Positions 1-8,630 of a stretch of 64,000 nt of DNA are shown here, one piece after another (the first letter of the stretch is position 1; each line of letters starts with the position of its first letter). The DNA comes from JAOPZW01 sp036379935 (GTDB taxonomy: Bacteria; Actinomycetota; Thermoleophilia; Solirubrobacterales; Solirubrobacteraceae), in the NCBI GenBank assembly GCA_036379935.1, contig DASVFT010000168.1, positions 11,105 to 75,104 of the forward strand. The letters are read 5' to 3'. Below the pieces are notes generated by a model that made no database searches, was not told the DNA's origin, and saw nothing but the letters and a program-made list of their open reading frames with translations. Both the position numbers and the translations under genes were made by a program.

Positions 1-1
1 C

Positions 2-1240
2 GTGAGCGCTCGGCGCCGCCAGGGCCTCGACGGTGATGCTCGCGCCGTCAGCGACCTCCTCGTCATCGGAGGAGGCGTGATGGGGCTGTTCACGGCGTAT
101 CACGCGTCGGAGCGCCTCGGGCGGGTCGTCGTCCTCGAGCGAGGGCTGATCGGCGACCCGACGACGGCTTCGTACGGTCGCACCCGCTCGTTTCGCAACG
201 ACTATATGGACGCCACCTACGCGCGGCTCGCTCACGAGGCCTTTCGCCTGTGGGGCGAGTTCGAACGGCGGACCGCGATGCAGGTGCTCGTCCGCTGCGG
301 GTGCCTGAACATCGCCAAGCGCTCGGTCACGCCCGACCTGGCCGGCACCTACGCGCAGGTCAGCCACGACACGCTGACCCGGCTGGGCATGAGGACGGAG
401 GCGTTCGACCGGCCCGCGCTGCGGCGGCGCTTTCCCTTCCTCGACGCGGACCTCGCGCGCCTGGACGTCGACGCCGGCGTCGTCGACCTGCCCGCCGTGA
501 CGCGCGCGCTGACGCGGGCGCTCGCAGAACGCGGGGTGCGGACGCTGGAGCGCGTCGCCACCACGTCGATCGTGCGCGACGGCGCGCTCCTGCGCGTGAT
601 CACCAACGCCGGCGAGCTCGTGACGCGAGCGCTCGTCGTCACCGCGGGGCATGGGACGAACGACGTGCTCTCGCTGCTGCCCGGCGGCGGGCTGCGGATC
701 CCGATCGCCAAGGACCGGCCGAGCGAGGCCAAGTACCTCGTTCCCCCCGCCGGCGCGCGGGATCGCTTCACGGCCCCCGCCATGCCGGTCGTCGCCTATC
801 TCGATACCGGGATCTACTGCCACCCGATCGTCGAGGGGCTCGTCGACGCCGTGAAGATCGGCTACTACAACCCGCCCGACCTGCCGCCTCCGAGCACGAG
901 GATCGACGGCATCGCGAGCTTCGTCGAGCACTGCCTGCCGGGCCTGAAGGACGCGGTGGTCCACGACGTGGAGGACGTCGACCAGTGCGACTACGACCTC
1001 GTGGCGGACGACGATTTCGTGCTCGGGGCGGTCCCGGGCTTCGCGAACGTCTTCGTCGGCGTCGGCTGGCGGGGCACCGGCTACAAGTTCGCGCCCTGGG
1101 TGGGGCGCGTGCTCGCCGAGCTGGCGCTGCAGGAGGGCACCGTCTACGACATCGACCGCTTCGACCCAGCCCGATTCGAAGAAGGGAACAGCAGCCATGA
1201 GCCGTCCGTCACCGCGGACCCTGCAGCAGCGTCTCTCTGA
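2..1240 (+). CDS. FAD-dependent N-methyl amino acid oxidase (monomeric sarcosine oxidase/MTOX family)
   Basis: This 412-aa flavoprotein probably oxidises an N-methylated or secondary amino acid to an imine with release of peroxide. The N-terminus carries the FAD-binding dinucleotide fold with a GGGVMG motif at residues 23-28. Near the C-terminus, Cys329 lies in a QCDYDL segment that aligns with the covalent flavin-linking cysteine of monomeric sarcosine oxidase, followed by the GVGWRGTGYKFAPWVG flavin-contact segment. Length is normal for the family. The start is taken as the GTG at base 2; an upstream start outside the window cannot be excluded. The last 44 bases overlap the following homocysteine methyltransferase gene, so the two are almost certainly cotranscribed. 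The exact substrate (sarcosine, N-methyltryptophan, N-methylproline or other) cannot be read from the sequence. Confidence 0.85.
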   Translation: MSARRRQGLDGDARAVSDLLVIGGGVMGLFTAYHASERLGRVVVLERGLIGDPTTASYGRTRSFRNDYMDATYARLAHEAFRLWGEFERRTAMQVLVRCGCLNIAKRSVTPDLAGTYAQVSHDTLTRLGMRTEAFDRPALRRRFPFLDADLARLDVDAGVVDLPAVTRALTRALAERGVRTLERVATTSIVRDGALLRVITNAGELVTRALVVTAGHGTNDVLSLLPGGGLRIPIAKDRPSEAKYLVPPAGARDRFTAPAMPVVAYLDTGIYCHPIVEGLVDAVKIGYYNPPDLPPPSTRIDGIASFVEHCLPGLKDAVVHDVEDVDQCDYDLVADDDFVLGAVPGFANVFVGVGWRGTGYKFAPWVGRVLAELALQEGTVYDIDRFDPARFEEGNSSHEPSVTADPAAASL

Positions 1241-2240
1241 CGGCGTCGTCCTCGGCGCCGAGGGCTACGTCTTCGAGCTCGAGCGCCGGGGCTACGTGCA
1301 GGCGGGTCCGTTCGTCCCCGAGGTGATCCTCGACGAGCCCGGCGCGCTGCGCCAGCTGCACCGCGAGCTCCTCCGTGCCGGAGCGGACGTGATGGTCGCG
1401 CTGACCTACTACGCCCATCGCGACAAGCTGCGGGCGGTCGGCCGCGCGGATGACCTGGAGGAGATGAATCGCCAGGCGGTCCGGATCGCCAACGAGGTCG
1501 CCGCCGAGGGTGGAGCCCTGGTGGCCGGCAACATCTGCAATACGTGGTGCTACGACCCCAAGGACCCGGCGGCCTCCGGCGCGGTGGTCCGCGCGCAGTA
1601 CGAGGAGCAGCTCGGCTGGGCCGCCGACGAGGGCGTCGACTTCGTGATCGCGGAGACCAACGACTACGTCGGCGAGGCGCTCATCGGCCTGGAGGCGTGC
1701 CGCGAGCTCGGGCTGCCGGCCATGGTCACCTTCGCCAGCGTGCATCCCACGACGACGTACGACGGCTACGACTACGTCGACGCGTGCCGGATCCTCGCCG
1801 ACCACGGCGCCACCATCGTGGGGCTCAACTGCTCGCGGGGCCCGGAGACGATGCTGCCGCTGCTCGAGCGCATCCGCGCGTCGGTCGACGTCGCGGTGGC
1901 GGCCCAGCCCGTGCCCTACCGGACCTCCGAGGCGACGCCGGCCTTCCAGTCGCTCGTGTCGGGCGACGGGCGGCCCGCGTTTCCCATCGAGCTCGAGCCC
2001 TTTCAGTGCACGCGGTTCGAGATGGCGGACTTCGCACGCCGCGCCCGCGACATCGGCGTGAGCTACATCGGCGTCTGCTGCGGCGGCGCGCCCCACCACG
2101 TCCGGGCCATGGCCGAGGCGCTCGGCCGCGAGACGCCGGCAAGCCGCTACTCGCCCGCGATGGAGCTCCATCCCGTCCTCGGGACCGCGCGCGGCGAGGG
2201 TGCGCGCGAGGTCAGGGACGGATGGGCCGGAGCGACGTGA
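1197..2240 (+). CDS. Homocysteine S-methyltransferase (BHMT/MmuM family)
   Basis: A 347-aa cytoplasmic zinc enzyme expected to move a methyl group to homocysteine, making methionine. The three zinc-ligand cysteines of the family are present: Cys212 in GLNCSRGP and Cys294/Cys295 in GVCCGGAP. The TIM-barrel length is typical. The ATG start lies inside the preceding amine oxidase gene, a 44-base overlap that implies coupled translation. The pairing with an N-methyl amino acid oxidase suggests stepwise demethylation of a betaine-like compound, with one methyl kept as methionine and another oxidised; that pathway is inference. Betaine, S-methylmethionine or another methyl donor are all possible substrates. 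Confidence 0.88.
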   Translation: MSRPSPRTLQQRLSDGVVLGAEGYVFELERRGYVQAGPFVPEVILDEPGALRQLHRELLRAGADVMVALTYYAHRDKLRAVGRADDLEEMNRQAVRIANEVAAEGGALVAGNICNTWCYDPKDPAASGAVVRAQYEEQLGWAADEGVDFVIAETNDYVGEALIGLEACRELGLPAMVTFASVHPTTTYDGYDYVDACRILADHGATIVGLNCSRGPETMLPLLERIRASVDVAVAAQPVPYRTSEATPAFQSLVSGDGRPAFPIELEPFQCTRFEMADFARRARDIGVSYIGVCCGGAPHHVRAMAEALGRETPASRYSPAMELHPVLGTARGEGAREVRDGWAGAT

Positions 2241-2264
2241 CGGCCGCTCCCGGCCGGTCTCAGC

Positions 2265-2594
2265 TCACCGGCTGGAGAGGCAGCGGACGGCGCCCTGGCG
2301 CGGGGTGAGGTCGCCGTTCGCGACCTTGTAGGCAAGGGTGTCCAGGTAGTCGCCCTTGCCGTCGCGCGTGCGGACGGCGGCCTGGCCCGGCGTGACGCCG
2401 AGCTCCGTCAGCGCGCGGGCGGCCTCGGGGTCGAAGCAGCGCGCCTCCAGCCATCGCGCCGTCGTCTCGTCGTCGAAGCCGAACTGCGTCCACGCCGCGG
2501 CGGCGGCCTCCACGCCGGCGCCGCGGTCGGCGAGCTCCTCGTAGCGTCTGATGGTCTCGGCGCCGGTGGTGGGCGCGGGCTCGTATTCCCTCAT
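2265..2594 (-). CDS. Hypothetical small protein, 109 aa
   Basis: No family is recognised with confidence. The protein is mostly helical and acidic in its N-terminal half, with a WTQFGFDDETTARWLEAR segment and a C-terminal LTPRQGAVRCL tail; there is no signal peptide or membrane span. The ATG start lies 7 nt after the stop codon of the upstream flavoprotein gene on the same strand, so it is the third gene of a decarboxylase-flavoprotein-small protein operon. It converges with the methyltransferase gene, with 24 nt between the two stops. A regulatory or partner role for the neighbouring enzymes is possible but unsupported. Confidence 0.6.
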   Translation of the reverse strand: MREYEPAPTTGAETIRRYEELADRGAGVEAAAAAWTQFGFDDETTARWLEARCFDPEAARALTELGVTPGQAAVRTRDGKGDYLDTLAYKVANGDLTPRQGAVRCLSSR

Positions 2595-2601
2595 GGCGCG
2601 C

Positions 2602-4029
2602 TCAGTATCCCGCCCGGAGCGCCGAGCGGGCGGCCCAGTAGCCCGACATCCCGTGCACGCCTCCGCCGGGCGGCGTGGCCGCCGAACACAACAAGACTCC
2701 CGGTAGCGGCGTCGAGTACGGGTCCACGCGCGCGACCGGCCGCGTGAACAGCTGGCGCACGTCCTGCAGCCCGCCGTTGATGTCGCCGCCCACGTAGTTG
2801 GGGTTGCGCCGCTCGAGCTCCGCGCTGTCCATCGCCGAGCGCGCGGCGACGAGCCGCGAGAAGCCGGGCGCGAAGCGCTCGACCTGCGCCTCGATCGCCG
2901 CGGTCATGTCGCGGGTGGAGCCGTTGGGGACGTGGCAGTAGGCCCAGGCGGTGTGCTTGCCGTCCGGGGCACGCGTGGCGTCGAAGCGGCTGGCCTGCAC
3001 GAGCAGCACGAAGGGGCGCTCGGGATGCTTGCCACGGGCAACCGCGTCCTCGCTCGCCTCGAGCTCGTCGAGCGTGCCTCCGAGATGGACGGTCCCCGCG
3101 CGGCCGGCCTCGGAGGCGGTCCACGGAATCGGTCCGTCGAGCGCCCAGTCGAGCTTGAACGCCCCGGGGCCGTAGCGGTAGCCGGCGAGCCGGCGCCGGT
3201 AGCCGCGCGGGAGCCGCGCGGCGGCCAGGGCGATCAGCTGGCGCGGGGTCACGTCCAGGAGCACGGCCCCGCGGCCGACCGCCAGCTCGTCGAGCGTCGT
3301 CACGCGGTGTCCCAGCTCGACGGTGCCGCCGAGCGAGACCAGGTGGGAGGCCAGCGCGTCGGCCAGCCGCTGCGAGCCGCCGCGCGCCACCGGCCACCCG
3401 ACGGCATGGCCGCACACGGCGAGCACGAGGCCGACGGCGGCGCTCACCGGCGCCTGGAGCGACAGCATCGAGTGGGCGGCGCAGCCGGCCAGGAGCGCCC
3501 GCGCACGCTCGCCCTCGAACCGCGAGCGCACGAGCCCGGCGGCCGAGCGCAGCGCGCCCGCGGCGAAGCGCGCGAGCACGAGCGGATGGCGTGGCGGGCG
3601 CAGGGGGTCGAGCACCGCGCCCAGGAGAGCCTCGGCCTGGCGCACCAGCGGCTCGAGCATGCGCCGGTAGGTCGCCTCGTCGGGCCCGAGCTGCGCCGCC
3701 GTCGCGCGCACCGAGCGCTCCAGCATCACCGCGGTGCCGTCGTCGAGCGGATGCGCGAGCGGCGCCGCGGGATGCGCGAAGGCAAGGCCGTGCTCGGCCA
3801 GCGGGAGCGTGCGGAGAAACGGCGAGGCGAGCGCGAGCACGTGGATGGTCGAGCACGTGTCGTGCACGAAGCCCGGCAGCGTCAGCGCCGCGGAGCGGCA
3901 TCCACCGCCGAGCGTCTGCTCGCCCTCGAGCACCGTGACGCGCCGCCCCGCTCGGGCCAGCGCGATGGCGGCGGCCAGGCCGTTGGGCCCGGACCCGACG
4001 ACGACGGCGGGCGCAGCCAGCCGCGCCAC
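2602..4029 (-). CDS. Phytoene dehydrogenase-like FAD oxidoreductase (COG1233 type)
   Basis: A 475-aa flavoprotein. The N-terminus begins almost directly with a dinucleotide-binding motif (VVVGSGPNGLAAA, residues about 9-21) followed by the acidic VLEGE end of the second strand. The C-terminus has the family signature PGGGVHGMSGYWAARSAL. These match the NAD(P)/FAD amine-oxidase/phytoene desaturase superfamily. The GTG start at 4029 is chosen because it follows the TGA of the upstream aminotransferase-like gene by one base; longer in-frame reading would run through that gene in another frame. No other carotenoid gene lies nearby, so a role in carotenoid synthesis is not favoured; oxidation of a product of the adjacent decarboxylase-like enzyme is an alternative. 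Confidence 0.78.
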   Translation of the reverse strand: MARLAAPAVVVGSGPNGLAAAIALARAGRRVTVLEGEQTLGGGCRSAALTLPGFVHDTCSTIHVLALASPFLRTLPLAEHGLAFAHPAAPLAHPLDDGTAVMLERSVRATAAQLGPDEATYRRMLEPLVRQAEALLGAVLDPLRPPRHPLVLARFAAGALRSAAGLVRSRFEGERARALLAGCAAHSMLSLQAPVSAAVGLVLAVCGHAVGWPVARGGSQRLADALASHLVSLGGTVELGHRVTTLDELAVGRGAVLLDVTPRQLIALAAARLPRGYRRRLAGYRYGPGAFKLDWALDGPIPWTASEAGRAGTVHLGGTLDELEASEDAVARGKHPERPFVLLVQASRFDATRAPDGKHTAWAYCHVPNGSTRDMTAAIEAQVERFAPGFSRLVAARSAMDSAELERRNPNYVGGDINGGLQDVRQLFTRPVARVDPYSTPLPGVLLCSAATPPGGGVHGMSGYWAARSALRAGY

Positions 4030-4030
4030 C

Positions 4031-5413
4031 TCAGCGCCGGCAGTCGCCGAGTGCCTGGTCGAGGATCTCCAGGCCGAGGTCGATCTCCTCGGCGGCGATG
4101 GTGAGCGGCGGGGCGATGCGCAGGACGCTGCCCAGCCCGGCGAACTTGATGATGTTGACGTTGAGGCCGAGCTCGAGGCAGCGCTCGGTGACCGCGCTTC
4201 CGTACCGCGTGTCCGGCGCGCGGGTCTCGCGGTCGCCGACGAGGTCGACGCCGAGCATGAGGCCGACGCCGCGGACGTCGCCGATCGGCTCGTGGCGCTG
4301 CTGGAGCGCTTCGAGCCCGGCCCGCAGGCGGGCGCCCATGGCGACGGCGCGGCTCGTGAGGTCCTCGGCCACGACGGTCCGCAGCACGGCGCGCCCGACG
4401 GCCGCCGGAAGCGGGTCGGAGACGTGCGAGGTGACGTGGAGGAAGCCCTTGTCGAACGCGTCCTGCTCGATCGCGTCGGTCGTGATCGTGGCCGACAGCG
4501 GCAGCCCGCCACCCAGTGTCTTGGAGAGCGCGACGAAGTCGGGCACCACGTCATGCTGCTCGAAGGCGAACATGGTGCCGACGCGGCCGAGCGCGGTCTG
4601 CGCCTCGTCGACGACGAGCAGCATCCCGCGGTCCTCGCAGTGCTGCTTGAGCGCGGCCAGGTAGCCGTCGGGGAGCGGGACGATGCCGCCGGCGCTGAGG
4701 ATCGGCTCGACGATGGCGGCGGCCGGCGCGCCGACCGACTGCGCGTCGGCGAGCGCCATCCCGGCGTGCAGGCAGGTGAGGTCGCAGCGGTCGACGCAGT
4801 GGGCGATCGGGCAGCGGTAGGGGTTCGGCGTCGGCAGGACCATGCTCCCGGGCAGCGCCGGCCCGTAGCCGCGCCGGCCCGCGCTGTAGGTGCTCGACGC
4901 CGCTCCCGCCGTCATGCCGTGCCAGGAGCCGGCGAAGGCGAGGACCTCGTGGCCGCCGGTGGTGAGCTTGGCCAGGCGCAGCGCCGCCTCGTTGGCCTCG
5001 CTGCCGGTGGAGAGGAAGACCGCGCGCGCCAGCGGCTCGGGGAGGACGGCCATCAGCTCGCGTGCCAGCTCGGTCACGTCGCGCGACAGGAAGCCGCTGA
5101 ACAGGTGCACGACCCGCCCGCTGGCCTCGCGCACCGCCTCCAGGATGGCGGGATGGCCATGGCCGAGCGTCGCGCACATCTGCCCCGACGTGAAATCGAG
5201 GATGCGCCGCCCGTCCTCGGTCGTCAGCCAGCTCCCCTCGGCCCTCTCGACCAGCAGGTCCGAGAAGACGCCGCCGTACCGGATGAGGTGGTCGCGGCCG
5301 GAGCGAGCGGGGCGGCGAGCGGCCTCGCTGGGCGCGGCCCCCGGCGAGGTGGGCGCGCCCTGCGGCGGGGTGGGTGCGGCTTGCGATCGCGTGGGTGTGG
5401 CCATGGCCGACAT
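4031..5413 (-). CDS. Class III PLP aminotransferase, 2,2-dialkylglycine decarboxylase-like
   Basis: A 460-aa PLP enzyme. The FTSGQMCATLGHGHP segment (residues 74-88), VEPILSAGGIVPLPDGY (about 235-251), DEAQTALGR (269-277) and the PLP lysine in LSKTLGGG (Lys298) closely follow the 2,2-dialkylglycine decarboxylase pattern, as does VSDPLPAAVG further on. In that family the enzyme decarboxylates dialkylglycines and transaminates to pyruvate. The first 35 residues are a Pro/Ala/Ser-rich extension not expected in the core fold, so a later start is possible; the ATG at 5413 and the ATG four codons on are both open. It heads an operon with the flavoprotein downstream (1-nt gap). Ordinary omega-aminotransferase activity is the alternative. 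Confidence 0.8.
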   Translation of the reverse strand: MSAMATPTRSQAAPTPPQGAPTSPGAAPSEAARRPARSGRDHLIRYGGVFSDLLVERAEGSWLTTEDGRRILDFTSGQMCATLGHGHPAILEAVREASGRVVHLFSGFLSRDVTELARELMAVLPEPLARAVFLSTGSEANEAALRLAKLTTGGHEVLAFAGSWHGMTAGAASSTYSAGRRGYGPALPGSMVLPTPNPYRCPIAHCVDRCDLTCLHAGMALADAQSVGAPAAAIVEPILSAGGIVPLPDGYLAALKQHCEDRGMLLVVDEAQTALGRVGTMFAFEQHDVVPDFVALSKTLGGGLPLSATITTDAIEQDAFDKGFLHVTSHVSDPLPAAVGRAVLRTVVAEDLTSRAVAMGARLRAGLEALQQRHEPIGDVRGVGLMLGVDLVGDRETRAPDTRYGSAVTERCLELGLNVNIIKFAGLGSVLRIAPPLTIAAEEIDLGLEILDQALGDCRR

Positions 5414-5446
5414 GTCAGCACGTCGCGGCGGCCCGCGAAGCCCGCC

Positions 5447-6409
5447 TCACGACCGCCAGTCCACCACCAGCCGGCCGTCGCGCTCGGCCACCCGGGTGCC
5501 GAGCGCGGCGCAGTCGGACCGGAAGCGGCGGCGGATCAAGTCCGCCTCGTCACCGGCCGCCAATCGGGTGTGGCAGAACTCGAGCTTGAGCGGGATCGCC
5601 TCGAGTGACACCGGTCCCTGCCGGTCGAGGATGACGAGGAAGAGGAGGCTCAGGTCGTTGCGAAGCCTCGGGTCGACGGCGTAGTCGTCGACGAAGTCGC
5701 CGAGGTCGTAGAGGACGCCGGGCTGGGCGCCGTGGAACACGTGGGCCGAGTGCCCCGCCACGAGCGTCGCGCCCCGCTCGCGCAGCGCGGTCGCCGCCGC
5801 GCGCACGTAGGGCAGCGGCTCGGAGGTCATGTTCGGGCCCCAGTGCGGGGTGACCAGGACCGCGTCGACGTCCAGCCGGGCCATCGCGCCGGGCAGCCAG
5901 TCCAGGCCCCGCTGCATGTCGACGTAGGCGATGCCGGGGCTCGCCGGACCGGCCGCGAAGTCGGGCGGGTGGTCGCTGCACCCCAGCACGCCCAGCCGGA
6001 ACCCGCCGGCCTCGAGCACGGCCGGCGCCCTGGCCTCGTCGCGCTGCCGGCCCGCGCCGACCCACGGGATCCCGGCGGCGCGCAGGTGCTCGAACGTGTC
6101 GAGCAGGCCCTCCGGACCGAAGTCCAGCGCATGGTTGTTGGCGAGCGTCACGCAGTCGACTCCCAGCCGGGTCAACGCCTCCGTGGCGGCGGGCGGCGCG
6201 CGAAAGAAGAACGGCTTGCGAGGGTCCGGCCACGGGGTGCCGCGGTCGGAGATGCAGCACTCGAGGTTGAGCACGAAGAGGTCCGCACCCTGCGTGATGG
6301 CGAGCACCTCGTCGGCGAAGAGCGCCTCCGCGCCAGTCGAGGCGACGGCGTGCGCCACATGCCGGCCGAGCATGGTGTCGCCGGCGAGGGCCAGCTTGGC
6401 GAGACTCAC
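5447..6409 (-). CDS. CapA-family metallophosphoesterase-like protein
   Basis: A 320-aa protein with the CapA/PgsA-type calcineurin-like fold. Visible metal-site motifs are GDTMLGR (residues 9-15), NLECCISD, LANNHALDFG, TPHWGPN and GHSAHVFHG, in the right order. In Bacillus CapA supports poly-gamma-glutamate export; most actinobacterial members have no known function. There is no signal peptide or membrane span, so it is likely cytoplasmic. No capsule genes are nearby. It is transcribed away from the nitrilase gene, with starts 25 nt apart, so the two promoters must overlap or share control. Confidence 0.8.
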   Translation of the reverse strand: MSLAKLALAGDTMLGRHVAHAVASTGAEALFADEVLAITQGADLFVLNLECCISDRGTPWPDPRKPFFFRAPPAATEALTRLGVDCVTLANNHALDFGPEGLLDTFEHLRAAGIPWVGAGRQRDEARAPAVLEAGGFRLGVLGCSDHPPDFAAGPASPGIAYVDMQRGLDWLPGAMARLDVDAVLVTPHWGPNMTSEPLPYVRAAATALRERGATLVAGHSAHVFHGAQPGVLYDLGDFVDDYAVDPRLRNDLSLLFLVILDRQGPVSLEAIPLKLEFCHTRLAAGDEADLIRRRFRSDCAALGTRVAERDGRLVVDWRS

Positions 6410-6434
6410 GACCGCAGAGGTTAGGCTTGCCGCG

Positions 6435-7232
6435 GTGCTGACCCTGCTCGCTCAACTCGCCGCGGCGGCGGGTGACGTCGAAGGCAACGCCGCCCGGCTG
6501 GCCGACAGCCTCGAGCGCCATCCGGAGGTCGACCTCGCCGTCTTCCCCGAGCTCTTCCTCTGCGGGTACGCCCTCGCGGACCTCGCCAGCGGCGCGCGGC
6601 CACTCGACGCGCCGGAGCTGGGAGTGGTGGCCGAGGCCGCGGCGCGTCATCGGACCGCGGTCGTCGTCGGCTTCGCCGAGGCGCATGCCGGCCGGGTCGC
6701 GAACTCCGCGGCCTGCATCGACGAGCGCGGCGAGCTCGTCGGCGTCTACCGCAAGGCCCAGCTCTTCGGCGGCGAGCGGCGTCACTTCGTGCCCGGCGAG
6801 GAGCTGCTGGTGGCACCGCTGGCCGGGCGCCGGGTGGGCGTCCTGATCTGCTTCGACGTCGAGTTCCCCGAGCTCGCCCGACAGCTGGCGCTCGCCGGCG
6901 CCGACCTGCTGGTCACGGTCTCGGCCAACATGGAGCCCTACTACGCCGACCACGAGCTCGCCACGCGGGCACGCGCGCTCGACAACCGCCTGCCGCACCT
7001 CTACGCCAACCTCGTCGGCGCCGCCGAAGGACTCGAGTTCGTCGGCGGCAGCCGCTCGATCGGACCCGATGGTGAGGTGCTGGCCGAGTCGGCGCATCGG
7101 CGCGAGGAGCTGCTCGTGGCGCCGGTGCCGCCGGCGGGGCGCCCCGCGGACGAGGTGGTCGACTACCTCGCGGCCGTTCCGCCGCCGCTCGCGGTGGTCG
7201 CAACCTACGAGCAGCCGGACCCCACGCACTAG
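6435..7232 (+). CDS. Carbon-nitrogen hydrolase (nitrilase superfamily amidase)
   Basis: A 265-aa amidase or nitrilase-like hydrolase. The Glu-Lys-Cys triad is clear: Glu39 in FPELFLCGY, Lys107 in YRKAQLFGG and Cys139 in LICFDVEFPE. Family members cut amides, carbamoyl groups or nitriles. The GTG at 6435 is chosen because the protein then begins right at the conserved first strand; longer reading frames would run into the divergent CapA-like gene. No clear Shine-Dalgarno site precedes it. Placed between amino acid decarboxylase-like and peptidase genes, it may act on an amide intermediate, but the substrate is unknown. Confidence 0.85.
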   Translation: MLTLLAQLAAAAGDVEGNAARLADSLERHPEVDLAVFPELFLCGYALADLASGARPLDAPELGVVAEAAARHRTAVVVGFAEAHAGRVANSAACIDERGELVGVYRKAQLFGGERRHFVPGEELLVAPLAGRRVGVLICFDVEFPELARQLALAGADLLVTVSANMEPYYADHELATRARALDNRLPHLYANLVGAAEGLEFVGGSRSIGPDGEVLAESAHRREELLVAPVPPAGRPADEVVDYLAAVPPPLAVVATYEQPDPTH

Positions 7233-7391
7233 CGCTCGTCCTATCGAGTCGGACAGCACGCGTCCGCCGACGCGATGCGACCGTATCTGTGCCAGAAGGG
7301 TCGTAAACCGTCAGCTTGCATTGCTTCAAGAGGCGAAGTGAGTTACGGTCGCGCCCAAGACCGCGTCATTTCGACGGTTCCAAGCGAACTC
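7233..7391 (+). promoter_or_regulatory. Promoter region of the M24 peptidase operon
   Basis: This 159-base gap lies between the nitrilase gene and the first gene of a seven-gene operon. It is less GC-rich than its surroundings. A possible promoter is TTGCTT at 7321-7326 and TACGGT at 7344-7349, 17 bases apart, but the -10 match is weak. A short inverted repeat CGGTC/GACCG with an 8-nt spacer follows at about 7347-7364. The operon encodes its own Lrp-type regulator, so this is where that protein would be expected to bind. Confidence 0.3.
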
Positions 7392-8630
7392 ATGACCCGC
7401 GCCGACTCGCACAGCACTGGGCTGGACCGCGCCGAGATCAGCCCCGCGGAGTACCGCGGCCGGGCGCGGCGGCTGGCCGACGAGGCGACCGCCCGCGGAC
7501 TGGAGGCCGTGCTGGTGTGGTCGAAGGGCGGCGGGACCGTCGACCGCTACGCCGACGTCCTCTACCTCACCAACCACTACACGCAGTTCCCGCACATTCC
7601 GGACCTGCCGCCCCACTGGGCGGGGCGCGCTCACGCTGCTTGCATCGTGACGCGCGAGGGCGAGACGATCCTCGTGTCCGACATCGCCGACTGGCGCCGC
7701 GATCTGGTGGTGGCCGACCGCGTGGTGGTCGACCTCGATCTGACGCGCGGCGTCGCCGCCGTCCTGGGCGAGCTCGCCCTGGACCGCACGCGGGTCGGCC
7801 TCGCCGCCGCCGAGACGATGGTCCTCGGCACCTGGCGGCTGCTGCGCTCGCGCCTGCCCGGCGTGGAGTGGGTGCCCGTGGACGACGTGCTCGAGCGCAT
7901 GCGCGCGATCAAGAGCGACGCGGAGATCGGCGTCATCCGTGAGGCCGTCAAGGTCGGCGACGCGATCATGGGCGCGATGCTCGAGGCCTGCGTCCCGGGC
8001 GCCACCGAGGCCGACGTGGCCGCCGCCGGCTACCACGCGGGGATCGTCCGCGGCTGCGCGCCCTACGACCTTCCGGGCGCGTCGGGACCGAACGCCAACG
8101 CCTTCTCGCACGGCTCACTCCCGTCGTGGTCGCGGCGAACGCTCGAGCCCGGCGACCTCTACCACTCCGACATGTACGGCGCCTACCACGGCTACTACTA
8201 CGACTACACGCGCTCGACCGTCGTCGGCGCCGAGCCGACGGACGACCAGCTGCGGGTGCTCGAGGGCGCGATCGGCGCGGTCGAGGCCGTCATCGACGCG
8301 CTCGAGCCCGGCGTCACCTTCGGCGACGCCTACGAGCGCGGCGCGGCCTACCTGCGCGACAACGGCTTCGACGCCGGCACGCCCGACGACGTCGTCTCGG
8401 GGCTCGGCCAGGCCTTCCCCTCCTTCGGCCACAGCCTGGGACTGGCGTGGGAGTCGCCGTGGATCGTGCCGGGCAACCCCGCGAGCGTCGCGCCCAACAT
8501 GTACCTCGCCGTCGAGGCCGCGGTCGGTCTGCCCGGCGTCGGCGCCGCGGGCTTCGAGCAGGACGTCCTCATCACGGCCGGTGGCGTCGAGGTGCTGCCG
8601 GCCCTGACGGCGCGCTGGTGGGAGCGCTGA
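7392..8630 (+). CDS. M24 family metallopeptidase (Xaa-Pro aminopeptidase-like), copy 1
   Basis: A 412-aa two-domain M24 protein: creatinase-like N-terminal domain and pita-bread catalytic domain. All five metal ligands are present: Asp260 and Asp271 (in HSDMYGAYHGYYYDYTRS), His347 (SFGHSLGL), Glu375 (AVEAAVG) and Glu389 (FEQDVLIT). That favours a metal-dependent peptidase or amidase over a metal-free creatinase. The ATG at 7392 is chosen; an in-frame ATG at 7275 would add 39 residues of low-GC, non-coding-looking sequence. It begins an operon and ends in TGATG, overlapping the start of a paralogue by one base. Confidence 0.82.
   Translation: MTRADSHSTGLDRAEISPAEYRGRARRLADEATARGLEAVLVWSKGGGTVDRYADVLYLTNHYTQFPHIPDLPPHWAGRAHAACIVTREGETILVSDIADWRRDLVVADRVVVDLDLTRGVAAVLGELALDRTRVGLAAAETMVLGTWRLLRSRLPGVEWVPVDDVLERMRAIKSDAEIGVIREAVKVGDAIMGAMLEACVPGATEADVAAAGYHAGIVRGCAPYDLPGASGPNANAFSHGSLPSWSRRTLEPGDLYHSDMYGAYHGYYYDYTRSTVVGAEPTDDQLRVLEGAIGAVEAVIDALEPGVTFGDAYERGAAYLRDNGFDAGTPDDVVSGLGQAFPSFGHSLGLAWESPWIVPGNPASVAPNMYLAVEAAVGLPGVGAAGFEQDVLITAGGVEVLPALTARWWER

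Noticed and set aside
3734..5608. 624-codon plus-strand frame opposite the aminotransferase-like gene
   Set aside because: Antisense shadow produced by high third-position GC; the composition is low-complexity and no domain is visible.
5931..6434. Long plus-strand reading frame upstream of the nitrilase gene
   Set aside because: It lies opposite the CapA-like gene and has no family features; the nitrilase fold begins at 6435.
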